From positions 1 to 64,000 of the forward strand of contig JAKLFE010000014.1 of NCBI GenBank assembly GCA_022711355.1: 64,000 nucleotides of DNA, in the 5' to 3' direction. Origin of the DNA: Spirochaetota bacterium. Lineage in GTDB: Bacteria; Spirochaetota; Spirochaetia; Treponematales; Rectinemataceae. The translations under genes and the position numbers were made by a program. Below, piece after piece: positions 49,528 through 61,500 of this stretch. Position 1 is the first letter of the stretch. Every line of letters begins with the position of its first letter. The notes below the pieces were generated by a model, which saw only the letters and a list, made by a program, of their open reading frames with translations, ran no database searches and had not been told where the DNA came from.

Positions 49528-52500
49528 CTATTCGCAGTAGCGCTGCACGAGCTCGAAGTACTGGCCCGCGAAGCCGATCGAGACCGTGGGCGTGCCCCGC
49601 GCCGGGCTCGAGCCGCCGAGCACCTCCGCGCCCGTGCGCGCCGAGCTCACGGCCGCGTTGGCCGGCACCGTCGCGTACTCCCAGTTGGCCTGGAGCTCGG
49701 GGTCGGTCGCCGCTCCGCGCAGGTTGGCCACCTTGAGGCCCTTGTAGGTCTCCACGTTGCTCGCGTCGATGTAGGAGACGACGGGCCGGCCGGCGGCGTC
49801 CAGGGCGATGTCGCACCACTGGCCCACCGAGCCGATCGAGTCGACCGCGACGGGCTCCGCGGTGAAGCTGTAGGCCGTCCCGTTCCAGCTGCCCCTGATG
49901 TAGACCAGGTTGCCCTCGCTCTCCTGGTAGGCCGCGAGGTGCAGCGTGCTGCCCTCAATCTTCATGCTCACGTACTTGCCGATGGCGCTCCCGTCGGGAG
50001 TGGCCTCGAACTTGGACCATTGGGACGGAGCCGTCGGGTTGGCGCTCTGGCCCCGTGCCACCATGAGCTTGGCGTTGGTCGTGTCGTAGTAGGCGATGAC
50101 GGGCACCGAGGATGAGGCGTCTATGCCGATGTCGGAGAACTGGCCCACGTTGAGTGCCGGGACGGTGGCGAGGCTCGTCACCTCCTCGCCCGCGACCACG
50201 TACGCGCCGCCCGTGTATCCAGCGTAGTCGGTGCACCTGCGGGTGTTCGCCCCCCCGCCGATCGTGAGCCGCGCGTACTTCAGGCACTTCGCGAAGGAGT
50301 CGTAGTAGCTCGCGTAGACGTAGGCGGCGTTCGCGGCGACGCGGGGATTCTGGAACTGGTAGAGCATCTCGTCTATGCCGTCGCCGACGTTGCGCGCGTT
50401 GGCGTAGTCGTCCCCGAGGGACTCTATGACGTAGGAGGTCCCGTTGATGAAGACCACGAGGTCTCCCCACTCCGGCGAGGCCGCGGAGTTGCCGCCGTAA
50501 TAGTTCTCCAGCAGGGCCACGACCCTCGAGGGGGTCGCCTCCGTCGTATAGCAGATATCGGTGTACTCGGGCGGGTCGTAGGTGGAGAAGAGCGAGGTCC
50601 GCGCGGCGCCGACCGTGGCGTAGTACGCGGCGGAGTTGCCGTAGTTGCTCCACGCCCCCACGAGCGAGGTCCCGTTCCTGCTCATCGAGGGGTGCTTGAG
50701 GTCGATGCTGTCGCCCGTCGAGGCCGCGTTGCCGAAGCGCTGCCCGACCCTCCAGAGGTCGAGGTAGCGGTCGTCGTCCCAGAGGGTTCCCGCGATGGAG
50801 CCTCCCGAGTCGAGCTCGCGGTTGTAGGCCTGGTCGTTGTCGTTCTGGTGGTTCCCGCTGTAGACCCCGTTCACCCTGACCATGAGCTGGCCCGACCAGG
50901 CGTTGGCCAGGGCCGGCAGGGTCACGACGAGCCTGGTCTGGGGATCGGTGGAGCTCGCGGCTGGGCTCGTGATCGAGGCGACCGCCTGCTCGGCCAGGTC
51001 GGCGGCGCGGACGAAGACGTTGTCCCCCGCGGAGCGGCGGAGGTTGAAGCCCTCGATCGTGACGAGGGCCTCGTTGACCTGCATCGGATAGCGCCCGTAC
51101 TTGCTCCGGATCGTCGCGAGCCCCGTCCCGCCCCTGGTCACCGACTTGATGTAGGGCACCACGTCCAGGCTCTGGCCGACCGAGGAGCTGTGCGCGAAGA
51201 CCTTGTAGGAGCTCCCCGCTGCCGAAGTCCCGCCCGTCCAGCTCAGCTGGCCCGTGGCCGCGTCGAAGGCCGAGAGGTAGCGGTAGTCGCCCGCCCCGAG
51301 GAGGACCAGCTGGCCCGCGGCTATGTCGCCGTTGCCGGCCAGGCTCGGGTCGGTCAGGCTGGTCGCCCCGCCCGCGAAGGCGGCGGAGCCCTCGAAGTCG
51401 TAGTAGTCCGCGATCGTGAAGCGCACCTTGACGTCGTGGGCGGCGACGCCGGCCACGCGGGAGCTGTCCCAGGTGAACTTCCAGTTGAGCACGTGGCCGA
51501 GGCCGGCGCGCCCGTCCCCGTCGAGGAGGGTCTCGGTCGCCCCCTCGTCCTCCATCTTCCAGTAGCGCGTGCTCCAGGCGTCGCCCCAGCTCGCTACCGG
51601 CAGGCCCGAGCCGCCCTCCGAGAGGTCGGTCGTCGTGCTGTAGACGGTGAAGGGCTGGCCGACGCCGCCGCCCCCGTCGAAGCCCGTGATGGAGCAGGCT
51701 ATGTAGTAGATGCGCTGATCGTCGTAGGCCTTCCCGTGCAAGACCACCTCGCCCGAGACCTCGGCGTCGAGGATGGTCGGCAGGTTGCCCGCGCTCCCGA
51801 AGGTCAGGAGGGCCCCGCCCGGGGACTCGCTCAGGGTGAGGGTCGAGGAGCTGGGCGCGCTCCGCACGTAGAAGACCTCGGTCGAGGCTATGGCAGCCCC
51901 CCCGCTCCGCGTGGGCGCGGCGCCCGTGTAGCCGAGGCAGACCATCTCCCCGACCTCGAGGCCGTGGCCGGCCGCCGTGACCAGGCCCGTCGCGTCGGTC
52001 GCGATGCCGCTTATGGGGACGGGGTCGATCCTGCTGTGCTCGGCGTACTCGACGTGGCCCTTGCCGGCCACCGCGTAGTCGGCGTAGACCGCGGCCGCTG
52101 GAGAGGAGAGCTGCTTGGCCGCGTCGTCGCCTCCCGCGCCGTACCGCCGGCCCAGGGGCGAGATCGCGGCGCTCGGGAGGCGCTCGTCGATGTCGACGAC
52201 GCGGTCGTCGCTGAAGGCGCCCTCGACGTTGATCGGCTTGGCGTTGTCGTTGCGGTTGTTGATCGAGCCGACCGTCCGCAGGAGCCGGACGCCGGAGCCG
52301 CCCGAGGCCGCGATCGCCGGGCCGCCGGGCCGCGCGGCCACGGAGAAGAGGTCCGCGCCCGCGTCCCGCACGTAGTAGGGCGCGTAGTCCGCGATGCCGG
52401 AGACGGAGCCGCCGGAGCTGAAGCTCACGAGCTCGCCGTCGGCCAGGCCGTGGCCCGCCGCGGAGAAGACGCCGCCGGACACCGAGGCCACGGGCAGGCC

Positions 52501-55500
52501 CGAGGCCAGGGCCGCGGCGAGGAGCTCCCCGCTCTTGAGGCCATGGGGTACCGTGATGTACAGGGAGCGGCGATCCGGGTCCGCCTCCGTGACGCCGCCG
52601 CTCACGTCCTTGCCGGCTATCGTCAGGAAGCCCGAGCCGGCTATCGTGGCCGGGCCCGCGTAGGGGAGGTTGAGGCCGCTGATCTCGACCCTGGCCGAGC
52701 CCTGGTAGAGGGGATAGCGCCCCTGCCGGCCCGGCAGGGTGAGCCGGCCCTCGAAGGGATCCTTGCGCTCGACGTCGAGTATGTAGGGCACGACGTCCAC
52801 ACGGCTGGCCGCGGGGGCGCCGGCGTTGCGGAGGCGATATTCGGTTTCGCCTAACGCGACGCTGTCGTGCAGGGTCACCGTGCCGATGCCGTCGAAGGCG
52901 GTGGCGAAGGTCCAGGTCGAGCCCACGAGGAGGGCCGTCCCGTAGGGGATGGACTTCCCGCTCAGGGAGGCGTCGGTCAGGCGGGTCGCGTCGGGGCGGG
53001 CCGCCGCGCCCGGCGTGCCCCGGTCCTCGGCGACCAGCTCGAGCTCCCGGTCGGGCATGGCCCCGTAGGCCAGCTTGGCGCTGTTCCAGTCGAGCCGCCA
53101 GGAGACCGAGTGGCCGGCCTGGGAGAAGCTCGAGGAGCTGATCGCGAAGGCCCAGCCGTCGGCGGCGAAGGCCGCCGTCGGCACGATGAAGCCGCTGGCG
53201 AGCTTAATGAAGCCGGCCTCGGCCGTCCCGTTGGGATCGTAGCGCGCGACGCGGTAGTAGGGCTTGGCGAAGGCGATGCCCGAGCCCCCCGAGGCGGCTA
53301 TGGCCGGGCCGCCGGCTTCCGCCGCGACCTGGAAGCCGTCGGCAGCGGCGTTGACCACGTAGTAGGTCGTCCCGGCCGCGATGTTCGCGATGGCCGAGCT
53401 CGAGGTGAAGGCGACGGTGTCGCCGTCGACCAGGCCATGGCCGGCCGCGGCGAAGGTCCCGCCGCTGAGGCCCGTGACCGCCGTGCCGCTCCCGATGGCC
53501 TTGGAGGCCAGGGCGCCGGCCGCGTGGGGGAAGGAGAAGCCGGGAAGGCGCGCCCAGAGGGCCGAGATAGCCTGGTCGTCCGAGGCCGAGCCCGTGAAGG
53601 ACACCGAGCCGGAGACGCAGGGGTCGCCCGGGCCGGTCTCGATGTGGGAGGATGGGGAGGAGGCGTCGGCGAGGGGGGCGATGCTCGCCCCCGGCGCCTC
53701 GGCGTCCGCGACGTCCACCACGAAGCCGAAGCTCGCGGAGACGCTCGGGCTGGTCCAGGAGTCGGGGTTCCAGCTGCTCGGGTCGTCGGGCAGGGCCTCG
53801 GTCGTGCTGTTGACCGTCTCATCGGTGGAGTCCCAGAGCTCGAGGCCCAGGGTAACGGCGCCCTCCCCGAGGGCCTTGAGCTTGGCCAGGGAGAGCTCGA
53901 TGGTCTGGAGGGAGCCCCCGACGCGGAGCTTGCCGACCTGGACCGTCGCGGCCCCGCTCCTCAGGCGGTAGGCCAGCTGGCCGTTGCCGCCCGTGACGGC
54001 GAAGTAGAGGGTGGCCGGGGCCATCTTCACCTTGAAGCCGGTGGCCGCGGCCCCGGGCAGGGAGAAGCTGCCCGTCTCGCCCGTAGAAGGGCCGCCGTAG
54101 CTCCCGTCCTCGTCGAGGTCGCTGCCGAGGGTCAGGCTGCTCAAGACCTGGGGATTGTTGGCCACCCTCGTCGAGACGACCCGGTGCAGGCGGTTCCCCG
54201 CCTTGTCGTAGACGACGTAGTGGATATCCAGGAGGCCGTCGGGGATGTTGAGGGAGTTGATGTCGACGTACCAGCTGTAGGTCGTGCCCGAGGTCTGCTT
54301 GAGGTACTCGGCGTAGCCGTCGACGTCGTCGTCGTCCACCTCCGGCCCGCCTGCCGTGTCGTGGTGGGACTCGGGGGTTCCCGAGTCCTTGTGGTCGATC
54401 CGGATCGCGACGTCCACGTAGTAGGCCAGGACGCCGGTCTCGACCGCGCCGCCCATCCAGCGTATCTCGCCCGAGGCCTCGTCCCAGTCCGAGATCGTGA
54501 GGGTCTGGCCGCCAATGACGATCTTCTGCCCCACGTTGATCATCGGGTTGCCGGCGATCGCCGCGTCGACGAGGGAGGCCGTCGAGGGCCGCGAGCTGGC
54601 CGAGCCGACGACGCGCGGCATATAGGCGTAGTCGCCCGTCTCGGCGTAGCTGAAGAGCGGGCCGCCCCGCTCGGTGTAGGCCTTGGAGACGAGGGGGTTG
54701 TAGAAGCGATCCTTGCTCGCCGTGCCGTCCTTGTTCCGGCGGACGAAGTAGGCCTCGACCCGGTCCACGTCCGAGCCGATGTCGTTGGCGGTGCCGCCGA
54801 CCTTGGCCCAGTAGTCCACCTGCTTGACGGGGATGGCCAGGGAATACGCCGGCCCCGTCGGCGCGGTGGGCGCCTTCGTGTCGACGTTTATCCGCATGGT
54901 CTGGGCGCTCGAGAGGGCGGGCACCCGCACGTCCTCGGCGTAGAGCTCGAAGTCGAGGGGGTCGGCCGTGTCGGCGGGGCAGGCTATCTGGATGGCGAGG
55001 TCGATCCGCCTGTACTGGCTCGAGTAGCCCCCGGTCCCCTGGGACACGAATTCGAAGGAGCCCGTATCGCCCGCGTAGGCCGAGCCGTTCCAGGAGATGG
55101 ACCTGGCTATGTCCCCGGTCAGCTCCACCGTGTCGAGGGCCGTCTCCGTCTCGATGCTGCCGCGCAGGTACCAGGAGCCCGCGAGGTACATGCCGTACTC
55201 GTAGGGCAGCTCGTTGCCGTTGCCGGGGTCCGAGTCCGGGTCGAGCTTGAGGGCGTAGGCCGTGCCGATCTTGGGCACGTTCTTGTCGATGGAGAAGGAG
55301 GTGGCCGCCGACCAGGGGCCGTAGGTCCCGTAGACGTCCTTGGCCCGGGCGCGGACGGCGATGGTCTCGGGGATGTCCCCGTCGGGATCGAATTCCTTCG
55401 CCGCGTTGATGGTACGGTTCCAGTTGACCGAGCCCTCGGCGAGCTGGCCCTCGCCGCCGTTGTACCAGTCCACGCCCCCGGCCGCGTCGGCGGCGTCGAA

Positions 55501-58500
55501 GTCGCCGTCGCCGTCGCAGTCGATCTGGAGGTAGACCTGGCCCACCCCGTCGTCGTCGGTGGCGCTGCCGTAGACGCGGATCTTGCCGCCGTAGATCTTC
55601 CCTTGCTCGGGATAGCCGATCGAGGCCACGGGCTTGTCCCCGTTGGGATCGATGCGGAGGCAGTAGGGATAGAGGGTGAAGGAGGTCGCCGCCGTCGGGA
55701 CGGCCCCGGACCAGCCGATGGCGCCCGTCGCGGCGGCGTAGCTGGTCACGATCCGGGAGAGGCCGCCTATATGGACGAGCTGGCCGACCGCGACGAGGGG
55801 ATTGCCGACGAGGGAGGCGTGCCTAAGGCTCGTCGCGCTCCCCCGCGTCGCGCCCGCGCCGGCGATGGGCGCGGTCTCGACGACGTTGCCCGCGTTGTCG
55901 GTCGCCGTGAGGACGAAGGGGAGGATGAAGAGGTCGGCCCCCGTCGAGGCGTCGTGGAGGGTCTGGACGTCGGTGTAGACCTCGTAATCCTGGTTCGGGC
56001 CGATAGCGACCTCGTCGCCCGCCCAGCCCAGCGCGCCGGTCGCCTGGTTCCATGAGGAGATGGTCCGGTACTCGCCGGCGATCTTTATGGCCTTGCCCGC
56101 AGCGATGTCCGCGTTGCCGGCCAGGGCGGGGGCCGTGAAGCCCCGCTCCTCGCCCGCCGCGCGGTCGACCTTGCCCGAAAGGCAGGAGGCGTAGGTATCG
56201 ATCTTGTTGTTGGTCCCTCCGGGTCCGTTGCCTGAGAGGAAGGCGATCGAAGGGACGAAGATGTCGTCCACGCTCGCGGGGGTCTTGGAGGCGTAGTTCA
56301 GGCCGAGCCGGTAGCTGAGGGAGCGGAGGCCGGAGCCGGAGCCGTCGTTGGCCAGGCCGCGGACGGTCAGCTCGCCGTTGACGACCTCGGCGTTGGCCGG
56401 GGTCACGAAGCTGATGGCCGGGGCCGTGTTGTCGATGGTGATCGAGCGCGTCGCCGAGGAGCTCAGGCCGGAGTTGTCCGTCACGTAGACCGCCACCGTG
56501 GCCGCCCCGTCGGCGAAGTCGGCGCTCAGGTCGATCTCGCCGGTGGCGAAGTCGTTCCCCCCGGCGGGCGAGGCCGGGTAGCTCACGGTCTTGTTCGAGG
56601 CCGGGGCGGCGGCGTCCTTGCCCGTGATGTCGACGCGCACCGACTTGATGCCGTTCTGGTCGGTGGCCGAGGCCTTGAGGGCGAAGCTGTCCGTGGGCCC
56701 GCCGAAGACGCCGGTGCCGGCCTTGAGCTCGACCTGGTCGCCGAAGTCGAAGAGCGGGGAGGGGCTCTTGTCGACGTAGACCGCCGAGCCGATCTCCGGG
56801 ACGACCGTGTCGATCCTGAAGGCTACGGGCGGGGCGAGGTAGCTCTTCGCCGGCAGGGTCCTCCGCAGGACGCGGAGCTCGGAGGAGAAGCTCGCCGACT
56901 TGGCGTCGGTGGCGCGGAAATACAGGTTCTTGGAGCCGTCGATCGTCGACAGCTCGTAGCTCCAGGTGCCGCCCGAGAGGGCGAGCTCGGTCCAGCTCGA
57001 GCCGTCCAGGCTCACCTCGAACTTCGAGAGGCTCCCGTCGTCGTCGCTCACGACGCCGTAGACCGTATTCACCATCTTGAGGGTCGTCGGATAGGCGCCC
57101 CCGTAGACGAGGCGGAGATCCTCGCCGGGGCTCGCGATGTCGACCTTGGCCCCGGTCTTCGTCGTCGCGACCTCGAAGGCGCCAGCCGAGAAGCTCGCGG
57201 CGCGCAGGTAGTAGGTCGTGCCCGCCTCGAGGCCGCCGGGGAGCTCGTCCGCGAGGAAGCCCACCGCGTCCCCGGCCTTCAGGCCGTGGCCCGGGAGCAG
57301 GACGAGGTCCGCGCCGGGATCGACGGCCGCGGCCGTGCCCACGGAGTCCGTCACGAGGTTGCTCAGCTTGACCTCGGGGATGTCGCTGGCCTGGTCGATG
57401 GTCAGCTCGAGGATCGAGGCCGAGAGCGAGTAGCTCGTCCGGGCCGTATCGACCTCGCCCGACCAGCCGATGGTCCCGGTGGCGCTGGCCCAGCTGCTCA
57501 CCCTCCGCAGGGAATCGCCGACGACGATGAGCTGGTCCAGGGCGACGAGGGAGCTGCCGACCAGGGCCGGGTCCCGGAGGCTCGTCGCGTCGGGGCGCAG
57601 GGCCCCCGTCCTGAGGTTGGTGTTCTGCGCGGCGTCGGCGGCCAGGGCGCGGATCCGCACCTGGTAGCCCGCGGCCGCCGCGTCGGTGTCGTAGTCGGCG
57701 GTATCGTAGGCCTCGGTATCGAAGTCCGCGAGGCTCCAGCTCGTGGTCCCGAGGGGGGCGGCGAGGGGGGTCCAGGAGGAGGTCGACGCATGGTAGATCG
57801 CGAGGGAGACTCCCGCGAGGGAGCGCTCGTCGGAGGCCGTGCCCGAGATCGTGATCCGCTTGTTCACGATCGCGCCCTGCTCCTGCGAGCCGAAGGCGAC
57901 GAGGGGAAGGGTCTTGTCCACGATGACGGGGCGGCTGAGCAGGGTCCTCCGGCCCGCGTTGTCGGTCACGCGGGCGAAGATCTCGTGGTTGCCGTCCGAG
58001 AGGGAGAGGATGGAGGCCAGGGGGAGCTCGCCGCTGTAGACATCCCCGGCCTGCGAGACCGTATTCGGGTCCGCGCCGGCGAAGTCGCTGTCGCCCGCCC
58101 TGAGCTTGATCTCGTAGATGCCGTTCGCGTCGCTGGCCCGCACGGAGACCGCGAGAGCGCCCGAGCCGTTGACGTAGGCGTTGGCCGCCGGGGCCTCGAA
58201 GGAGGCGCCGGGCGCGGCCCGATCGATCCAGAAGCTCCTCGAGACGGAGGCGCCGGCGTTGCCCGCCCGGTCGACCGACCTGGCCAGGACCGTCTTGCGT
58301 CCCTCCGCCTGGAAGGCGGGAATCGCCGAGCCCGAGCCGATGTCCAGGAGGGCGCTCCAGGAGCTCGTGCCCTCGGCGGAGAGCCAGCTCGCGCCCGAAT
58401 CGTAGGACCACTCGACGCGGGCGAGGCCCGAGCCCGAGTCCGCCTCCTGGCTTCCCTTGAGCTGGGTGCTGCCCTCGCCGAAGCAGGCCTCCGCGATCGG

Positions 58501-61500
58501 GGCCGTCACGCTCGGCGCCGCGGGGGGCGTCCGGTCGTAGTGGAGGCTCAGGCTGGCCTCGGCGCTCGAGGCGCTGGCCCTGCCCGCCGAGTCGTAGGCG
58601 ACGACGCGGTAGAGGAAGAGGCCCTCGCTGACCGCCGCGTCGAGGACCCGGTCGTAGCTCCATTCGACGCCGGCGCTCACGGCGATCGTCTGGACGAGGG
58701 TATAGTCGGCGTCGGCCGGCTTCTTCTCCTCGATGCGGACGCTGGCTATCTCGCGGCTGTCCGCCGCGAGGCCGGAGAGCCGCAGGGTCTTGGAGGGAAG
58801 GTAGACGAGGCCCGCGTAGGGTATACCGTCGATGGCGAGGCCGCTCAGGGTCGGGTCGTTGAGGTCGACGCCGAAGTCGCGCGTCGCCTCGGCCAGGGCG
58901 TTGCCGACTGCGTCGGCCGCGACGAGGTGGATGGTCTTCTCCCCCTCGGAGGCCGCGCCGCAGTCGTAGGTGTAGCTCCAGGCGCTGCCGCCGAAGGTGG
59001 CGGCCTTCCAGTCCCCGGCGAGGGGGCTCGCGCCCTTGGCGGTCACGGCGATCGAGACGCTCGCGACGCCCGAGCCCGTCCCGTCCTCGGCCGGGCCGCC
59101 CAGGGTGATGACGCCGCGATGCCAGTAGGCGCTCTCGGAGCTCGCGAGCGCCGCGGGGGAAGCGACGCCCCGCGAGGGCGGGGTCGTATCCAGCTTGAAG
59201 GTGAAGGAGGTGCTGCTCGTCCTGCCGGTCCCGTCCGTGACCGCGACGAGGAAGGACTTGTCCCCGTCGGAGCCGAAGGCGGCGGTGTCGACCGTCGTGC
59301 TCCATGCCCCCGCGGCGTCGAGGGCGACGATCTCGCCGGGGTCGGCGAAGTCGCCGTCGCCGTTCTTGTCGACGCTCAGCTCCCCGTAGCCCGCGCCGCG
59401 AATGCCGAACTCGTCGGCGGCGGTCCCGCCGAGGGCGAAGGTCCCCCTGCGGTACTGGGCGTTGGGCTGGCCCAGCGCGAGGTCGGGGGACTGGGTGTCG
59501 AGGACGAAGCGCTCCACGCCGCTCCGGGCCCGGTTCGTCGCGGCCCAGTCGACCTCGGTCCCGATACTCCCGGCGTAGGTCGTGTCGCCGACGCGGATCT
59601 GGACGAGGTAGTACCGCTCCTTGGTCAAGGAGCCCAGGTCGTGGCTGAAGCTAACCGCCCTGCCGCTCGCGGCCGGCTTGCCGCTCACGGCCGCGAAGGA
59701 GAAGGTCTCGCCCGCGTCCTGGACCCCGTCGGCGTCCGCGTCCTCGGCGATGCCGATGAAGATCCTGTCCCGGTCGATCCCGTCGTCGTCCGAGGCCGTG
59801 CCGTTGAGCACGAGGCCGGCGCCGAGGTTGTTCCCCAGGGACGCGCCGCCCGCGCTCAGGTTCACGAAGCCGATCTCGGGCCGATCGGTCTCCTGGTCGA
59901 CCCGGATCCCGTCCGAGAGGATGCCGACGTTCCCGAAGCGGTCCACGGCGAGGAGCCAGAGGTAGTGCCCGCCGTCGCCCAGGGCCGCGGTGTCGACGCT
60001 CTCCGACCAGGCGTTCCTGCTCGCCCCCCCGTAGGCCGTCCAGGCCGCGCCGCTCACCGTCAGGTTCGCGTTGAGGGTATAGGCCGGGGCGGCCGGCGCC
60101 GTCGTCCAGGCGCGGTAGAGGCTCGCTATGCTGTTGTCGTCGACGATCGAGGCCTTCAGGCTCGCGCTCCCGTTGTAGGCGGGGGCCTTCTCGCCCGGGT
60201 CGACGAAATCCCCGTCGCCGTCCAGGTCCAGGCCCTCGTAGGGCGGGACGTTGTTGAAGGCGATGACCGGCTTCTTCGTCTCCACCGTCACCCGCCGCGT
60301 GAGGCTCCTCGTGCGCCCCGCCCCGTCCGTGGCCGTGAAGGTCAGCTCCCAGGTCCCGTCGTCGCCGTTCGTCGCCGCGTCCACCGGGAACTCGTAGCTC
60401 CAGGTTCCCGCGCCCAGGCTCGGCGCGCCGTCGGGAGCGTCGAGCCCGTCCTTCTTCCGCTTCACGCTCAGGGGGGCCGTCCCGTCGAGGCCCAGGTTGT
60501 CGCCGATCGTGCCGGAGAAGAGGATCGCCGCGTTGGTCTCCGCGCTCGTCGCCGCGTCGTAGGGCGCATCGAGGCCCAGGCTCGGGTCCGTGTCGTCCAC
60601 CTTGACCGTGTACGACGAGACCGCGCTCTCATTCCCGGCGTTGTCCACCGAGCGGAGCTCCAGGCTGCTCGCCGCCCCGTTCGGGAAGGTGACGACCCCG
60701 CTCCAGTCCGTGGTCCCGCTGAGGGCCGTCCAGGAGGCCGCGCCGTTGATCCGGTACTCGACCCGAACCACGCCGCTCGCCCCCGTCCCGAGGTCCCAGG
60801 CGCTCCCGCTCAGGGAGACGTTGCGCGACTGCTGCCAGCCCGCCAGGGCGGCCGCGGCCGCCGGGGCCAGGGCCAGGCCCGGGGGCGTCTGGTCGACGTT
60901 GAACGCGAGCTCGGCCGGGGCGGCCGATTCCCGCCCGAAGACGTCGTAGGCGCGCACCCGGACCGTCCGGGCCCCGTCGCCCCCGGTCGATACGAAGGAA
61001 GCGGGGACCGCGTAGTCCCAGGTCCCGTCCGAGGCGTCGATCCGCTCCCAGCCCGGGCCGGCCGCGTAGACCTCGACGAAGGCGAGGTCGGGGGTGGCCG
61101 GATTCGAGTCGAGGTCGGCCTTCCGAAGCCCGTTGGCGTCGGAGGCCGTCCCGCTCATCGCGAAGGAGGCACTGCGGTAGCCCCCGCTCGCGGGCGAGCT
61201 GATCGCCACCGCCGGCCTGTCCCGGTCGACGAAGAAGCGCAGGGTATCGCTCGTCTTGGTCCTGCCCGCCGCGTCGGCGGCGCGGATCCTGAGCCGGTGC
61301 TCGCCCGCCGGCAGGGCGGCGAGGGAGTGCTCGAAGAAGGTGGAGGTGCTCGTCGGTGGGGAGCTCACCGAGGCGTAGCTCTCCGTATCGATGTCCCCGT
61401 CCACCGCCGCGGAGACGGAGGCCACCGGCCCGTCGTCGTCCGCGGCCCAGCCCTGGAGCTTGGCGTCGTCGAGGAAGAGGTTGGCCGCCGCGGCGCTGGC

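Noticed and set aside
15891-52855. Octamer GTTAGGCG / CGCCTAAC near 15893, 38685, 44426, 47110 and 52849, resembling integron attC core sites
   Set aside because: Five hits are only about twice what chance gives in this base composition, three are inside genes, and no paired attC structure or integrase is seen.
52867-56055. A 1062-codon open frame on the + strand opposite the giant gene
   Set aside because: Its translation is Gly/Arg/Val/Asp-rich with no domains and it mirrors the Ig-repeat gene; high GC removes stop codons from the antisense frame.
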